From Anastrepha obliqua (Eukaryota; Arthropoda; Insecta; Diptera; Tephritidae): a stretch of 64,000 nucleotides of DNA. The notes below the pieces were generated by a model. It ran no database searches, was not told the DNA's origin, and was given only the letters and a program-made list of their open reading frames with translations. The stretch is taken from contig NC_072893.1 in NCBI RefSeq assembly GCF_027943255.1, forward strand, positions 25,070,001-25,134,000, written 5' to 3'. The position numbers and the translations under genes are program-made. How positions within the stretch are numbered: position 1 is the first letter of the stretch; each line of letters opens with the position of its first letter. Of this stretch, positions 46,672-57,705 are shown piece after piece.

Positions 46672-48165
46672 TTTAGAAGTCTTTTATATGGAAGAAAATA
46701 GTCAACATCGTTCGCAAAAAAAATTGTTAAGAATTAATGTAGTTTTTCATCGTATTTAAATTAACACTTTATTATACCAAACTCAATGGGATAAACAACT
46801 GCATACCTAGAAGTTTAAAAAAATTAAAAAAATAAACAAAACAAATATTAAAATTGTATAAAATTTTGTCTGAAATTTGTGAAAATTGTGATTTTTTAAA
46901 AAATCTGAAACTTTAATTTATAAGGTTTTGTTACCCAATGAACCATATTAACATAAAAAATTAACTTCAGAGGTCTCGTATATAGAAGAAAATAGTCAAC
47001 ATCGCATGCAAAAAAATTGTCAAAAATGAACGCGATTTTTCAGCGATTTACTATTATTAGTGAACACTTTATTGTGCAAAAATTTAATGGACTCTAAAAC
47101 TGCATACCATAGCATAGAAGTTTAAAAAAATTCTGAGTAAAAAGTTTAAAATTTTGATGAACAGTTTTTTGAAATTCGCTAGATTTATGTGAATCTTGTG
47201 TAAAGTCTGCCACTTTGTAGGGTTTTTCTTATTAATTAATTTAAATTAATAAAAAAATATTTCAGACAGAAGTCTTTTATAAGGAAGAAAATAGTCAACA
47301 TTGTATGCAAAAAAATTCTCACAAATCAAGGTGGTTTTTCACAGGCTTTAAGTCAACACTTTATTATACTCAAACGGCTATAAAACTGCATACTCAGAAG
47401 TTAAAAAAAAAAAAAATCTGATTAAAAACTTGAAAATTTTGATGAAATTTTGTTTAAAAATTGTTAAATGTTTGTGAATTTTGTAGGAACTTTAATTTAT
47501 AAGGTTTTTTGTTATACAATGAACTATACTTTTATGATAAATTAATGAAAAAAATATTTCAGAAGTCTCTTATATCGAAGAAAATAGTCAACATCGTATG
47601 CAAAAAAAATTCTCACAAATCAGCGCGATTTTCACAGGCTTTAAGTCAACACTTTATTATACTCAAATTTAAAGGGGTATAAAACTGCATTCCGAGAAGT
47701 TAAAAACAAAAAATGCTGACTAAAAAGTTAAAAATTTTGATGAAATTTTGTTTAAAATTTGTTAAATTATTGTGAATTTTTGTAAGGTTGTTGCTATACA
47801 ATGAACTATACTTTTATGAGAAATTAATGAACAAAATATTTCAAAAGTCTCTTATATGGAAGAAAATAGTCAACATTGTATGCAAAAACAAAATTTTAAT
47901 TTTACACCTCAACGCGGTTTTTCAGAGGCTTTTTTCAACACTTTATTATACTAAAATTTAATGGGATATAAAACTGCATACCCAGAAGCTTAAAAAAAAT
48001 TAATTAAAATTAATTAATTAAAAAAAACTAAAAAGTTGAAAATTTTGATGAACATTTTTTTTAAATTTGCTAGATTTTTATGAATTTTGTGCAAAGTCTG
48101 CCACTTTGATTTGTAAGGTTTTTGTCATACAATGAACTGTACTTTTACACCAAAAATAACGAAAA
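46672..48165 (+). repeat. ~295 bp tandem array, five units
   Basis: Five direct units begin with AGAAGTCTTTTATATGGAAG or variants at about 46675, 46971, 47268, 47563 and 47843, each followed by AAAATAGTCAACATCGTATG. Each unit contains ACACTTTATTATAC, AATGGGATATAAAACTGCAT and TTGTAAGGTTTTTGTTATAC. Single units of the same sequence are dispersed through the window, and some end in a Tc1-like terminus (TTATTTTGACCACCACTGTA). No ORF of note. Confidence 0.92.
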
Positions 48166-48184
48166 AAAATGTATCATGAAAAAT

Positions 48185-48345
48185 ATTACGAGTTGTTGAG
48201 AGATAAAGTGGCGTAATCCTGCGTTGGGCATTCGGGTCTTGTCACACTTTTTGGACTTTGGACATGAGTTTTACATATTTCTATTGTAGCTAACGACATT
48301 GAACCTCCAGGTAGCTTCCTAAAATTTTACTTTCTATCGATTTAT
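48185..48345 (+). repeat. segment linked to the Tc1-type repeat
   Basis: Carries TTTCTATTGTAGCTAACGAC and CCTCCAGGTAGCTTCCTAAA, nearly identical to 23430-23485. At both loci it follows a Tc1-type repeat by about 100 bp. Confidence 0.6.
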
Positions 48346-48599
48346 GGATATAACCACTCAAAAAAAAACCCGGGTGCCCAACCGAAGGTTTTAAAAAACG
48401 TCTGGAACGGAAGATTAATTATGTGCGCACAAATGCATAAGCGAGCGTCGTTTGAAAATTTCGTGCAAAGTGAGAAAGATGCCACTAATGGCGGGTATCG
48501 ATGTTATGTTTACTTGGTAGCGGCTCTTGGAAGAGCTCACACCAAGTTTCAGCCAAATCGGTATATTTCTTTGTGTTTGGCATTCGTTTTAATCGAGGA

Positions 48600-49040
48600 A
48601 GTCGAGCACTTTTCCTTTTCCATCACAACAACGCACCAGCTCACGCCTCGGCAGTTGTGATCGCAAAGGGTTAATGAAAATAGCGTTGCAACTCGTTTCA
48701 CGTTCCCTCTATTATCCAGACTTGGATCGCTCGTAGATCTTTTACTACTATTTGTACCCCAATTTGAAGAAATGGGTGGCGAGAAAAAGAGTTTGTTTTC
48801 AAACGATGAGGTGATTGCAGAAACGAATTTGTATTTTTCAGACTTAGACAAATTCTATTATTTGGAATGGATCGACAAACTAGAACAGCGTTGGATGAAG
48901 GGTACAAGCCTGGTACAAACGAAGGGTCGAAAAATATGTCGAAAAATAAAAAAAAGTTTTTATTTTTGCACGGACTTTTCAAACGAACCTCATGCATAGA
49001 CCTTAGCTCGTTTAGTATAAAAATAAAAAAGGGAACGAAA
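48600..49040 (+). mobile_element. mariner transposase C-terminal relic
   Basis: Frames read FHHNNAPAHASAVVIAKGL (second catalytic Asp replaced by Asn), then SRSLYYPDLDRS stop YYLYPNLKKWVARKR, and, from 48772, GEKKSLFSNDEVIAETNLYF and SDLDKFYYLEWIDKLEQRWM, with KFYFCTDFSNEPHA near the end. This is the typical mariner DD-to-C-terminus order with several stops and frameshifts. The N-terminal part may extend to about 48378 but is unclear. Confidence 0.75.
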
Positions 49041-49829
49041 TTCAAAGTTTTTAATAACCTTCAATTAAGGTATTTTTCAAAGTAATATTTAACATTTGCT
49101 GCTGGATTTAGAATGCCCTTTTTTGAGTGTCCGCTACTGTACTACTTAGCATCTGCCAAAAGACCCGTCATCGACCTGCAACAGCTATCAAACCAAAACA
49201 CTCCTCAATGAAAACATCCAACTTGAAAGACCCTGTGTGCACATATATGCATACATATGCATGTACCGTAAGTGCGTTTTTTATGTGAACATAATTCTTA
49301 ACTTTTGCCAGTTCTGGTTTGATTTGATTACAAACATTCCAGTGCCTCTAAATTTTTTAAAAGATTGCAGCAAATGGCGAAGCTAAAATTTATAGAGCAA
49401 AATTTACTGCCACGCCGTATTGCGCACAGCTGATTTAATAGACTTTTTACGTCCACAACTGCAACACATTTCTGCGTCACAGCAGCGCCACAGTGCAGTA
49501 AACGACAATTTCATATACATACATACACACACACACACTCACACACACATAGGTGTATGGTACAAATTCACTTAGAGAAGGGCAGAATCGCATACTCGTA
49601 CTTTGTTGGTGGAGTGTATGTGTGTGTGTGTGCGCATAAGTTGCATGGTAAATTTAATTAAAACTATTTTAATTTCAGCCATTACAGCTGACAGAAAGTC
49701 AGAATGAGTGTTTGAATGTGTGAGTAGGTAAATTTCGTTGATAAGATTTTCAATATAATATTTTTATGCCCGAGCGCCCTTTAGGCCCTTTGTTCACTTC
49801 ACAGTTGTTTTCGACAGCACCACCGAAAC
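49041..49829. other. unassigned stretch
   Basis: CA tracts at 49523-49550 and GT at 49617-49632. No gene is supported. Confidence 0.4.
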
Positions 49830-50345
49830 GGGATGGAGTTTGGGGACGTAGGTAGATTTATCAAAACTTGTTTACCCTCTTTCTTGATTGCATCCGAATA
49901 CTTCGATATTAGACTCATTTGGCTTCTCGGTCAAAGCGGCATAAAGGGAAACTGCTGGGCTGATGAGCTGGCTACGCAAAGGACACTGGAGACGGTTTCA
50001 TCCCAAAATGAGAAGATCGGGACTTCTTTCAGAACCGTTGGCTGCTCTTGGAAAGATGGGTCTCGCGTCAACACGAAAACCTTCTGGCCACAAGTAGATC
50101 GGAGATGCTTGAGCTTGTAAGGTAAACAAAGCCGCAGCTCTCGAATTGGGTAGGTTTCCTTACCGGACATTGTCCGGGCGGTGTCCATGCGACGAGACTT
50201 GTGATTGCTTCCAAGTGCTTTCTGCGGATGCTATCCGTAGGACGAGGTGGAATAATCTCAGCACCTTCGTCCCAGTGTTCCCTGTTCTCGTCGGGCAAAT
50301 GTTTAGACATCTGAACTCTCATCTGCGGATATTGCAGGTTTAAAT
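49830..50345 (+). mobile_element. RNase-H LINE relic, copy A family
   Basis: The 95-codon frame (49833-50120) contains ASEYFDIRLIWLLGQSGIKG and NCWADELATQRT, aligning with copy A (ASEFFDISLIWVPGHSDIAG). The RNase H His is replaced by Gln; the Asp remains. TKTFWPQVDRRCLSL follows, then a stop. Frames beyond carry broken DIVRAVSMR and SQHLRPSVPCSRR, the zinc region. Confidence 0.8.
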
Positions 50346-50479
50346 ATCACACTCTGGTGAAATTTATCATTAGCTTGAAGCGGCTAATGCGAACGTTAAT
50401 AGCCACCGTTAGTCCCCATACTCTAATCAAAATCCCCTTCTTCGATTTTTTCACCTGTCTGGTTTCTTTCCTTCTCTGT

Positions 50480-51998
50480 AATACACAAATCTCGGCTTCC
50501 AACTTCCACACTTTAGAGCTCCTAGATTAAATAACCACGTGCTCTCGCCCTCAACGGAAATTAGGTATCTTGGAGTGATACTTGAATCCAAACTTCATTG
50601 GAAGTTACACAAAATCGGTCAACCATAGAAGGCTAGCATAGTTTTCTAAACCGGCAAATTTGTACGGCGACAAATGGGGATTCAAGCCACAAGTCGTACT
50701 TTCGATGTACGTAGTGGTTCTGAAAATTTTAACTTACGGATGCCTGGTCACTTGGTGGAAAGCTCTTCGGAAGGACTTAAATTTCACTTGGGATGGTGCA
50801 AACTGTTTGTAGTACTTGTGCCAGTGCTGCCCTTAATGTCGCGTTTTGCACTTACTTTCCATCGACTCTTACGTTATTTCCATCGCTGCTCAAAGTGCAA
50901 TCGGGTTAAAAGAGGTTGGTCTCTGGAGGCAATCTGCCAAGGGAAAATGCAAATTTCCAGGCAGTTAACACCAAATTTCTTCGAACTTCTGAACTTCGCA
51001 TAGATCGCTCTGTTCGTAAACTGAAGTTTAAGGGTCGTGCCAGAGCGGTCTTTCCAAGTAGGCAGGATTGGAACGAGAGGGCATAGCTCTGTCTTCAAGA
51101 TAGGATCGCGAGTCGGAGGACGGGTTTTTTGTAAATCAGCCAATTTGTCTTTTTCCTTTAAACTGCCGAGTACTGCTAGGGCTTTTTCAGGCAGAAGTCT
51201 TTGCCATCCTGCAGTCATGTAGAATGCTTAAGGGACGTGGGAACGAGGGAGATAATTCTTAACATTTTTTCAGGCAGTCAAGCTGCGATCAAGACACTGA
51301 CAACACCATGATGCAGATCCAAACTGGTCAACTACTGCAAGGAGGAAAACAAATTTCTTGGGTGCGCAGATAACTATTCTCTGATTTTGGTTCCAAGACA
51401 CGGGAACATAGAGGAAAATTACTACCCTTTGCAAGGAAAGAGGGCGACTGAATTGGTATCAGAGGTATTCTACCCGGTCGTCGGCTTCCTCCTTGACTGT
51501 TGTTAAAGATAAATTGCACAACTTATTCCTCAGGAAAGCATAGACCAGATGGAGTTCCATTTCTTCGTGTGGTATTTCGAAAACCATTTGGCCCTCAAAA
51601 CAAAAAACGTAGAACGCAGAAAGTTCTCGGGACTCCACACTATTTAATTACCAAATCCGTAACTGTATTTACTGAAGATTGAACAATCGGCAAGCAGGAA
51701 AGCTAGGTTTACCATTTAGTCCCCATTGCAGAAACTGTGAGGGCCTTTCAGAGGAGGAGACTTTCTCTATAAATGTCTGGGTTCCACCGCTAGACGATTA
51801 AGGTCGCTGGGTATTCCTTTCTTCGACAGTCTGGCGCAGTGCCCCCATCTAAATTCCATCAACCTGCTCCATTACATCAGCAGCTGTGGTTGGCTGTAGG
51901 TATCTGCCCGTGGGGGTCTCAAAATGGTATCAAATCTGCGCTTTAGTGCTAGTAGGCGTGTACCAGACTGGGACTTCGACCATTTCACCTGCCTACCT
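50480..51998 (+). mobile_element. RNase-H LINE relic, copy B family
   Basis: A longer but more decayed copy. EIRYLGVILESKLHWKLH (about 50560-50610) is the RT thumb block. CASAALNVAFCTYF and AQSAIGLKEVGLW-like sequence (50810-50930) match copy B, as do RKLKFKGRARAVF, an RNase H start (SKIGSRVGGRVF) and decayed WPSKQKT and zinc blocks. The 3' UTR has AATGGTATCAAATC (51924) and the degenerate tail CACCTGCCTACC (51988-51999). Many stops. Confidence 0.78.
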
Positions 51999-53012
51999 TG
52001 AGCGCTAATTATATATATATATATAGGTATATCTAAAGGCAAATAAAACTACCCTGTGTTCAAGCCATGAAGCGACAAATGAACCTCACATCAACTTCTT
52101 TCGAAAAAATTAAAAAAGTAGTTCCAAAAAAAAACACGCCCACACCAATCGTTTACACTTACTTCAGCCTTCACACTTCACTATGTTGACTTCCCAGAAG
52201 ATATGCCACACATACGGGTGCATAGACATATTTATCCAAAACACTTTCTCACCAAAATAAATTAGACTTTCAGCAACGTCTCGGCTATAATGACAAACCT
52301 GCTCCACTCCTCAACCGGCAACTAATAACGTTGAGTGGGAAAAACCACATTAAACGCATTAAAAGTAAATGAAATTAAAAAGTGGGGGTGCGCAGACACA
52401 CATACACGCACACATGCCCGTAATACGAGTGTTTTATCAAGCATACAAAAAGGCGCTAAAGCGTGTTGGATATGGGCCATCATGGGCCATCAGCCCAACA
52501 TCGAAAGGATTGTTTTGCATCGCACTGGGACAAGATGTAGAAACTTTATGAAAGGCTATCAGCGCACAGGAGAGTAGGGATTGGCAGTGGAAAGGGATTG
52601 TCTTACATTTGTAAATTTACTTTGCTGTCAACAAAACTACAGTACACTCAAGTAAATAAAACTCAATGCGCTCAGAAAATCGCTTTGCAAAGTAAAAAAC
52701 AAAACAAAAAAAAAAAAAAGAAACAGAAAACTAGGAAAAGAAAAACAACAAAGAAGAAAGAAAAATAGCAAGTGAGAAAATCGAAAGTCAACAACAACAA
52801 TGTGAACATGGCAAGAAAAGCGCGAATTCACGTTCTTTAGCTGTTCGCACGCAATAAATCGGATAAAAGCGTAGCTCTCAAAGGAAATGGATGCTCATCA
52901 TTTTCACAATCAGCTGCAGAGCATACAAAAGGGTAGGTGGGTAGGCATGCCAAGTGAGCAGAAAATCACTGTCTTTTATAGTAGCTCTGATTCTGCTGAC
53001 ATTTTCATATCT
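51999..53012. other. unassigned stretch
   Basis: (TA)n at 52010-52024, a CA tract at 52397-52411 and A-rich sequence at 52690-52800. No gene is supported. Confidence 0.4.
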
Positions 53013-53480
53013 ACAGTGGCGGCCAGAAAATCCGAACACGTAGCAAATTTGCAGCTAAAGTGTTGGCGGGTCTAGTAATTAGAAGATTGAGAGTGTAGGT
53101 AAAGTGAACATGCGTATACACTGCCTGGAATTATTATAAAGGCACCACATATTGACATGTTTTGACTATTGAGTTATTTATTTTTTTAATTTTAATTATT
53201 TATTTTAATAAAAATTTAGTTCATTCTATCACAAAGATCTTATTAAGCAAAATACAAGCTTTATACAAAGATCATGAGAATCGACAAATTTTCCTCTAAA
53301 TTTTGAGATTTTTAATCAATCAATAAAAAAAATTGGGTACGCAGTTTGATAGTCTAATAAATTTTAGTAAAATAAAGTCGAAGTTGCTCAAAATTTTCGC
53401 TGATTTTTTATATTTTTTCCTTGGAGATTTTTTGCATTTTCCCTCGTATAAAACAAAAATGCATTTTATCAATATTAAAA
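53013..53480 (-). repeat. Tc1-type non-autonomous element, reversed
   Basis: Starts with TACAGTGGCGGCCAGAAAAT, the reverse of the terminus seen at 56396 and 62090. It continues to TACGCAGTTTGATAGTCTAA and TAAATTTTAGTAAAATAAAG (53338-53380), the array unit in reverse. The far end is not defined. Confidence 0.62.
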
Positions 53481-53535
53481 ATTTCAAGAAAATTTCTTTT
53501 AGTAAGTTATTTCAAAAAACAAAAAAAAAACATGG

Positions 53536-54665
53536 GTGATTAATTTTGCGCCATCTTATATTTCATAAAAAAAATATCTTATCAAGATTACATGATCGAA
53601 AGAAAAAAGTATCCCATAAAACTTACATAAAAACAAAAATAATTTAATGATTAATTTTGCGCCACCTTGCATTCCATTGAAAAAAATACGCAAAAAATTG
53701 TTTTCATATTTTTGATATCCTACAAAGTTTACATTATCGAAAAAACGATTATCCAATAAAGATTACATAAAAAAAAAAGAAAAAGGATGAATAATTTTGC
53801 GCCACCCTATATTTCATCAAGAAAAAAAGCATGTAATCTTGATTGAAAAAGAGGGTATCCTATAAAGATTATATTAAAAAATAAATAAAATAACAAATTG
53901 GATAATTAATTTTGCACCGCCTTGTATTTCATAGAAAAAATACGCAGATAGTTTTATTTCTATTTTTGATATCTTGAAAGGGTTACATTATCGAAAAAAA
54001 ATCCTATAAAGATTACATTAAAAACAAAAAATTGAAAGAATCTGGATGATTAAGTTTGCGCCACTTTGTATTTCATAAAAACAAAAATCATGTAATCTTG
54101 GTCGAAGAAATGGTTATCCTGAAAATATTACATTAAAAAAAATAATAATAATTGGGTGATTAAAAACTTGGATGATTAATTTTGTGCCACCTTTCATTTC
54201 ATCAAGAAAACCAAATCATGTAATCTTGATTGAAAAAGAGAGTATCCTATAAAGATTATATTAAAAACCAAATAAATATTAAAATATTGGATGATTAATT
54301 TTGCGCCACCTTATATTTTGATATACTAAAAGGATTACATTATCGAAAAATAGATTAATCTATAAAGATACTATTAAAAACAAAAACAAATTGGATGATT
54401 AATTTTGCGCCAGCTTGTATTTCATAGAAAAAATACGCAGATAGTTTTATTTCTATTTTTGATATACTAAAAGGGTTACATTATCGAAAAAAAACTATCC
54501 TATAAAAATTACATTAAAAAAAAATAAAAGAGCTTGGATGATTAATTTTGTGCCACCTTGTACGAGTATTTCATAAAAAACAAGTCCTATCAAGATTGCA
54601 TTATCGAAAAAAAGATTTCATTAAAAAAATAATAGATGATTAATTCTGCGCCATATGGCATGTCA
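53536..54665 (+). repeat. ~120 bp satellite sharing the MITE module
   Basis: Ten direct units carry GGATGATTAATTTTGCGCCA then CCTTGTATTTCATAGAAAAA at about 53541, 53651, 53791, 53907, 54051, 54177, 54296, 54400, 54541 and 54641. Spacers contain TTTGATATCCTA, GGTTACATTATCGAAAAA and TCCTATAAAGATTACATTAA. The first part of the unit is shared with the array inside 42396-43073, and the spacers are different. Confidence 0.9.
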
Positions 54666-55427
54666 TAGAATAAAAATACGCAAAAAAATTGTATTTCTAT
54701 TTTTGATATCCTATAAAGGTCACATTATCGAGCACAGCAAACAAAACGTGTGGTACGCAATTTCTAAAATATGTTCGTACTTTCCCTTTGACTCCTTTCA
54801 TCATCATTTTTTTCCGGAATGGATTTTCATTTTTAGCAATTCCTCTCATAAATTTCAGATTTCGTTTAACCATTACCTGGTGTCACAATGTAGTGGATTG
54901 CTCTGTTTGGGAGTAATGAGGACGCGTATGTAAAATTCTGATTTTGTAAGAAACTGTTCGAATAATCGGTGGCCTTGAGTTTTTGCTTCTCTTAACTGAC
55001 TTCAGCTGAGCAGCCTTTTTACATTTTTCAATATACAATAAGTTGGCAAAGTGGAGAAATTTTTTAGCGGTAACCCGGAGAAATGGGTTCGAGAACCTCT
55101 TCAAATGGGCTTTCACTGAAGCCGAAAGATTTTTAACCACTGAACCACTTTTTCTTCCAGAACTTTTTAGCCCCTTAACATAAATGTCTTGTCTTTTCCT
55201 TTTAGCTACGCTTTTAACCGTAGAAACACTAACTCAAAAGTAGTTTGCTTATCATTTTCGCGTTCTTGTTGGTTTTGCTCATAAAGTTGAGCAACTCTTT
55301 TTTCTTAGTTCGAGTTCAGTTGCTGCCATTTCTCTTAAAAGCGTTCTTTGAAGCCTGCGTTATTGTAAATATTTCTGATTTGCCAAAATATCATAACCTA
55401 CTTTTTTAGGTAAATTTTTAGTAAAAA
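54666..55427. other. unassigned stretch
   Basis: No gene is supported. An 85-codon minus ORF (54883-55140) is unrecognised. Confidence 0.35.
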
Positions 55428-55735
55428 ATGGAGAGTTCACAGAAGACGGACAAACTGAAATTTGCACGAAAGCAATTCGTCGAAAAGAATGCATCACAAA
55501 TGCCTTTAAGGAGCCACACTGTATCAAAGTTTCAGTGCAAATATCATATTTGCGTAGAGAAGATTTTCACCTTCTTTATTTCCACGGTATGTCGCCAAGT
55601 GTTGTTCGAAATACCGTTAGACAAGGTGGTGGCCACATTACCGGTGATGCTGATCTTAATAGGTGGAACACTACACAACATTGGAACTGCTTCAGGAAAA
55701 TTTGATCTTATCAATTGAAGACAGATAGTTCCTCA
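55428..55735 (+). other. unrecognised ORF, possible transposase N-terminus
   Basis: A 96-codon frame (to 55718) starts MESSQKTDKLKFARKQFVEK. From about 55570 another frame reads YFHGMSPSVVRNTVRQGGGH and ITGDADLNRWNTTQHWNC before stopping. The two look like one coding region broken by a frameshift. I cannot name a family. Confidence 0.3.
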
Positions 55736-55989
55736 ATAATAGGCATGCAATAGAATGCGATGGTTGTTATTTAACTAAATTAATCTTGAAATTTCATTAA
55801 TCTGCACTTTTTTTTCAAATATGTCAAAAGTAGAGAATTTTCTTGGTGCACATATGTTAGGCCCACTAGATCTATACAAATATAGTTCATACTACAACAG
55901 AAAATATCGAAATCAAAGCTTCAAAATGTGTATAAAACTGATAAAAATTATAATTTAATAAATTTTCTTCAAAATTTCAATCTTAATAG

Positions 55990-56396
55990 TCAGAATATTT
56001 AGAAACATTTTTACTTTGCCATACATTTTCTTGCATATGAAGAAAGCGTGACTACTTTTATATGGAAGAAAATAGGCAACATCGGCAAAAAAAAAACCGA
56101 AAACATTGTCAAAAATTGTCAAAAATCAATGCGATTTTTGAGCTACTTAAACTTGCACTTTATTAGACCAAAATTGAATAGGCAACAAAACTGCATACCC
56201 AGATTTTTTTTTTAAATTCTAACTAAAAATGTTGATAAAAATTTGATAGGTTTTTTAAATTTCGTGCAAAGATTGCAACTTCGAGTTATATAGTTTTTCT
56301 AGTTGTGCGAGGTATATTTTATAAACAATTTAATTAATAAATTGTCAAAACCTTGCAATATGGCACGCTCTTATTATTTTGACCACCACTGTATAA
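55990..56396 (+). repeat. Tc1-type non-autonomous element copy
   Basis: Carries TTTATATGGAAGAAAATAGG, ATTTTTGAGCTACTTAAACT and AACAAAACTGCATACCCAGA, and ends TTATTTTGACCACCACTGTA (56373-56392). This is one array unit plus the terminus. Confidence 0.75.
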
Positions 56397-56421
56397 GAGG
56401 TTTATATGACTATGTGATATA

Positions 56422-56955
56422 TTAGTTGGGAGAAAAAGAAATGCATTATTTTCTCGGTAGCTGGCTGTAGTGATCGTTAGCTCGTGAAGTATCGATCAAA
56501 CAATTCGAGGTTTATGCTCGTTGTCAAGGTGACATTTCAGACTAAAAAAAATGTTTCCCGTTTTTTTCTTTGTTCCATTCAGTTGTGAGTTACAGGGTGT
56601 TAACGAAGTGTAATGGAAGTCAACAAAAAGAAAATTTGGTACATTTTACAATTTTTCTTTGATAAAGGCGAAACGGTAAGCCAGGCTGAAATTGTGATTG
56701 GTGTTCATGGTGCCGATACAGTAACGGCTAATTGCGTGCAATTTTGGCTTCGTCGATTCAGTTCAGGCATTTTGGATGTTAATGAATATGTCAATAATGT
56801 CACAAACGTCGAAAATCACAGAAACAATCGAAGATCATCGGCATTTTAGTAGTCGTAGCATCGCCCAATAGCTAAAGACCGACCGTAAACCAGTTTTGAA
56901 CCATTTGCGAAAGATGTTTTCTCAAAATTTATGGATTTCATTTTCCCCAAACTAA
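56422..56955 (+). mobile_element. 534 bp internally deleted mariner
   Basis: Terminal repeats TTAGTTGGGAGAAAAAGAAA and, reversed, TTAGTTTGGGGAAAATGAAA lie between TA at 56420-56421 and 56956-56957. The start codon at 56613 opens the N-terminal helix-turn-helix region (EVNKKKIWYILQFFFDKGET, then CVQFWLRRFSSGILDV). A stop follows at 56847. A remnant (HFSSRSIAQ-like) follows, and the catalytic domain is absent. It could be mobilised only in trans. Confidence 0.82.
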
Positions 56956-57386
56956 TATTTTTTTCAATTATTGTATCTATTCGCAACTCGCCAAATGCGA
57001 AAAGTTAGTTGCACATTTAGTAGAATTCTTTCAAATAGTTAACATTTTTAGGAGATTGTTTATGTCAACCGAAAATCGTATTTCTTAATAAAAAAAATTT
57101 AATAATAAATAATTGAAGCAGTATTTCCGCGCAGAGAAAGAAAAAGTCGTGTCGATGTAGTTCACGTTTTTATTCTAACTGCCGTTTTACATTTTTTGTC
57201 ATCGCCTACTATCTAACATATAATTGTACAAGTATAAAATTCCATGTAAGTGAAGTACAATTGTTCGTATAAGAGAGTAGGATTGGTTTGCAGAGTTTTA
57301 TTTAGAATTCAACAATAATAATATGGAAAAATGTAAAAAAAAATTATTTTAATTTTTCAATATTTTTTTATATATGTATAAAGTTT
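56956..57386. other. AT-rich stretch, no gene seen
   Basis: Nothing recognised. Confidence 0.35.
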
Positions 57387-57705
57387 CGCGGCCGCCATAG
57401 CCGAATGAGTTGGTGAGTGACTACCATTCGGAATTCAGAGAAAATGTAAGTTCGAATCTCGGTGAAAGTCCAAAATGAAGAAAAAGTTTTTTATAAAGCG
57501 GTCGCCCCTCGGCAGGCAATGGCAAACCTCCGAGTGTATTTCTACCATGAAAAGGCGCCTCAAAAAAAATATCTGCCGCTCGGAGACGGCTTCGAACTGT
57601 AGAACCATCCATTTGTGGAACAACAACAAGACGCGCGCCCGAAATGGGAGGAACTCCGCCGAACACGGAACAGAAGTGTACGCACGAATTATTATTATTA
57701 TTATA
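57387..57705 (+). mobile_element. tRNA-headed SINE, full copy
   Basis: The head GCGGCCGCCATAGCCGAATG contains the A-box, and TAAGTTCGAATCTCGG at 57447 the B-box. These are internal Pol III promoter elements. The body includes GGTCGCCCCTCGGCAGGCAA, CTCCGAGTGTATTTCTACCA, ATCTGCCGCTCGGAGACGG and CCATTTGTGGAACAACAACA. The tail is (ATT)n (57687-57703). It depends on a LINE for retrotransposition, which is family knowledge. ORFs inside are not genes. Siblings: 41788-42052 (truncated) and 37858-37930 (head only). Confidence 0.87.

Noticed and set aside
57388..57460. tRNA gene
   Set aside because: A- and B-boxes are present, but no cloverleaf or acceptor pairing follows; the same head starts several SINE copies.
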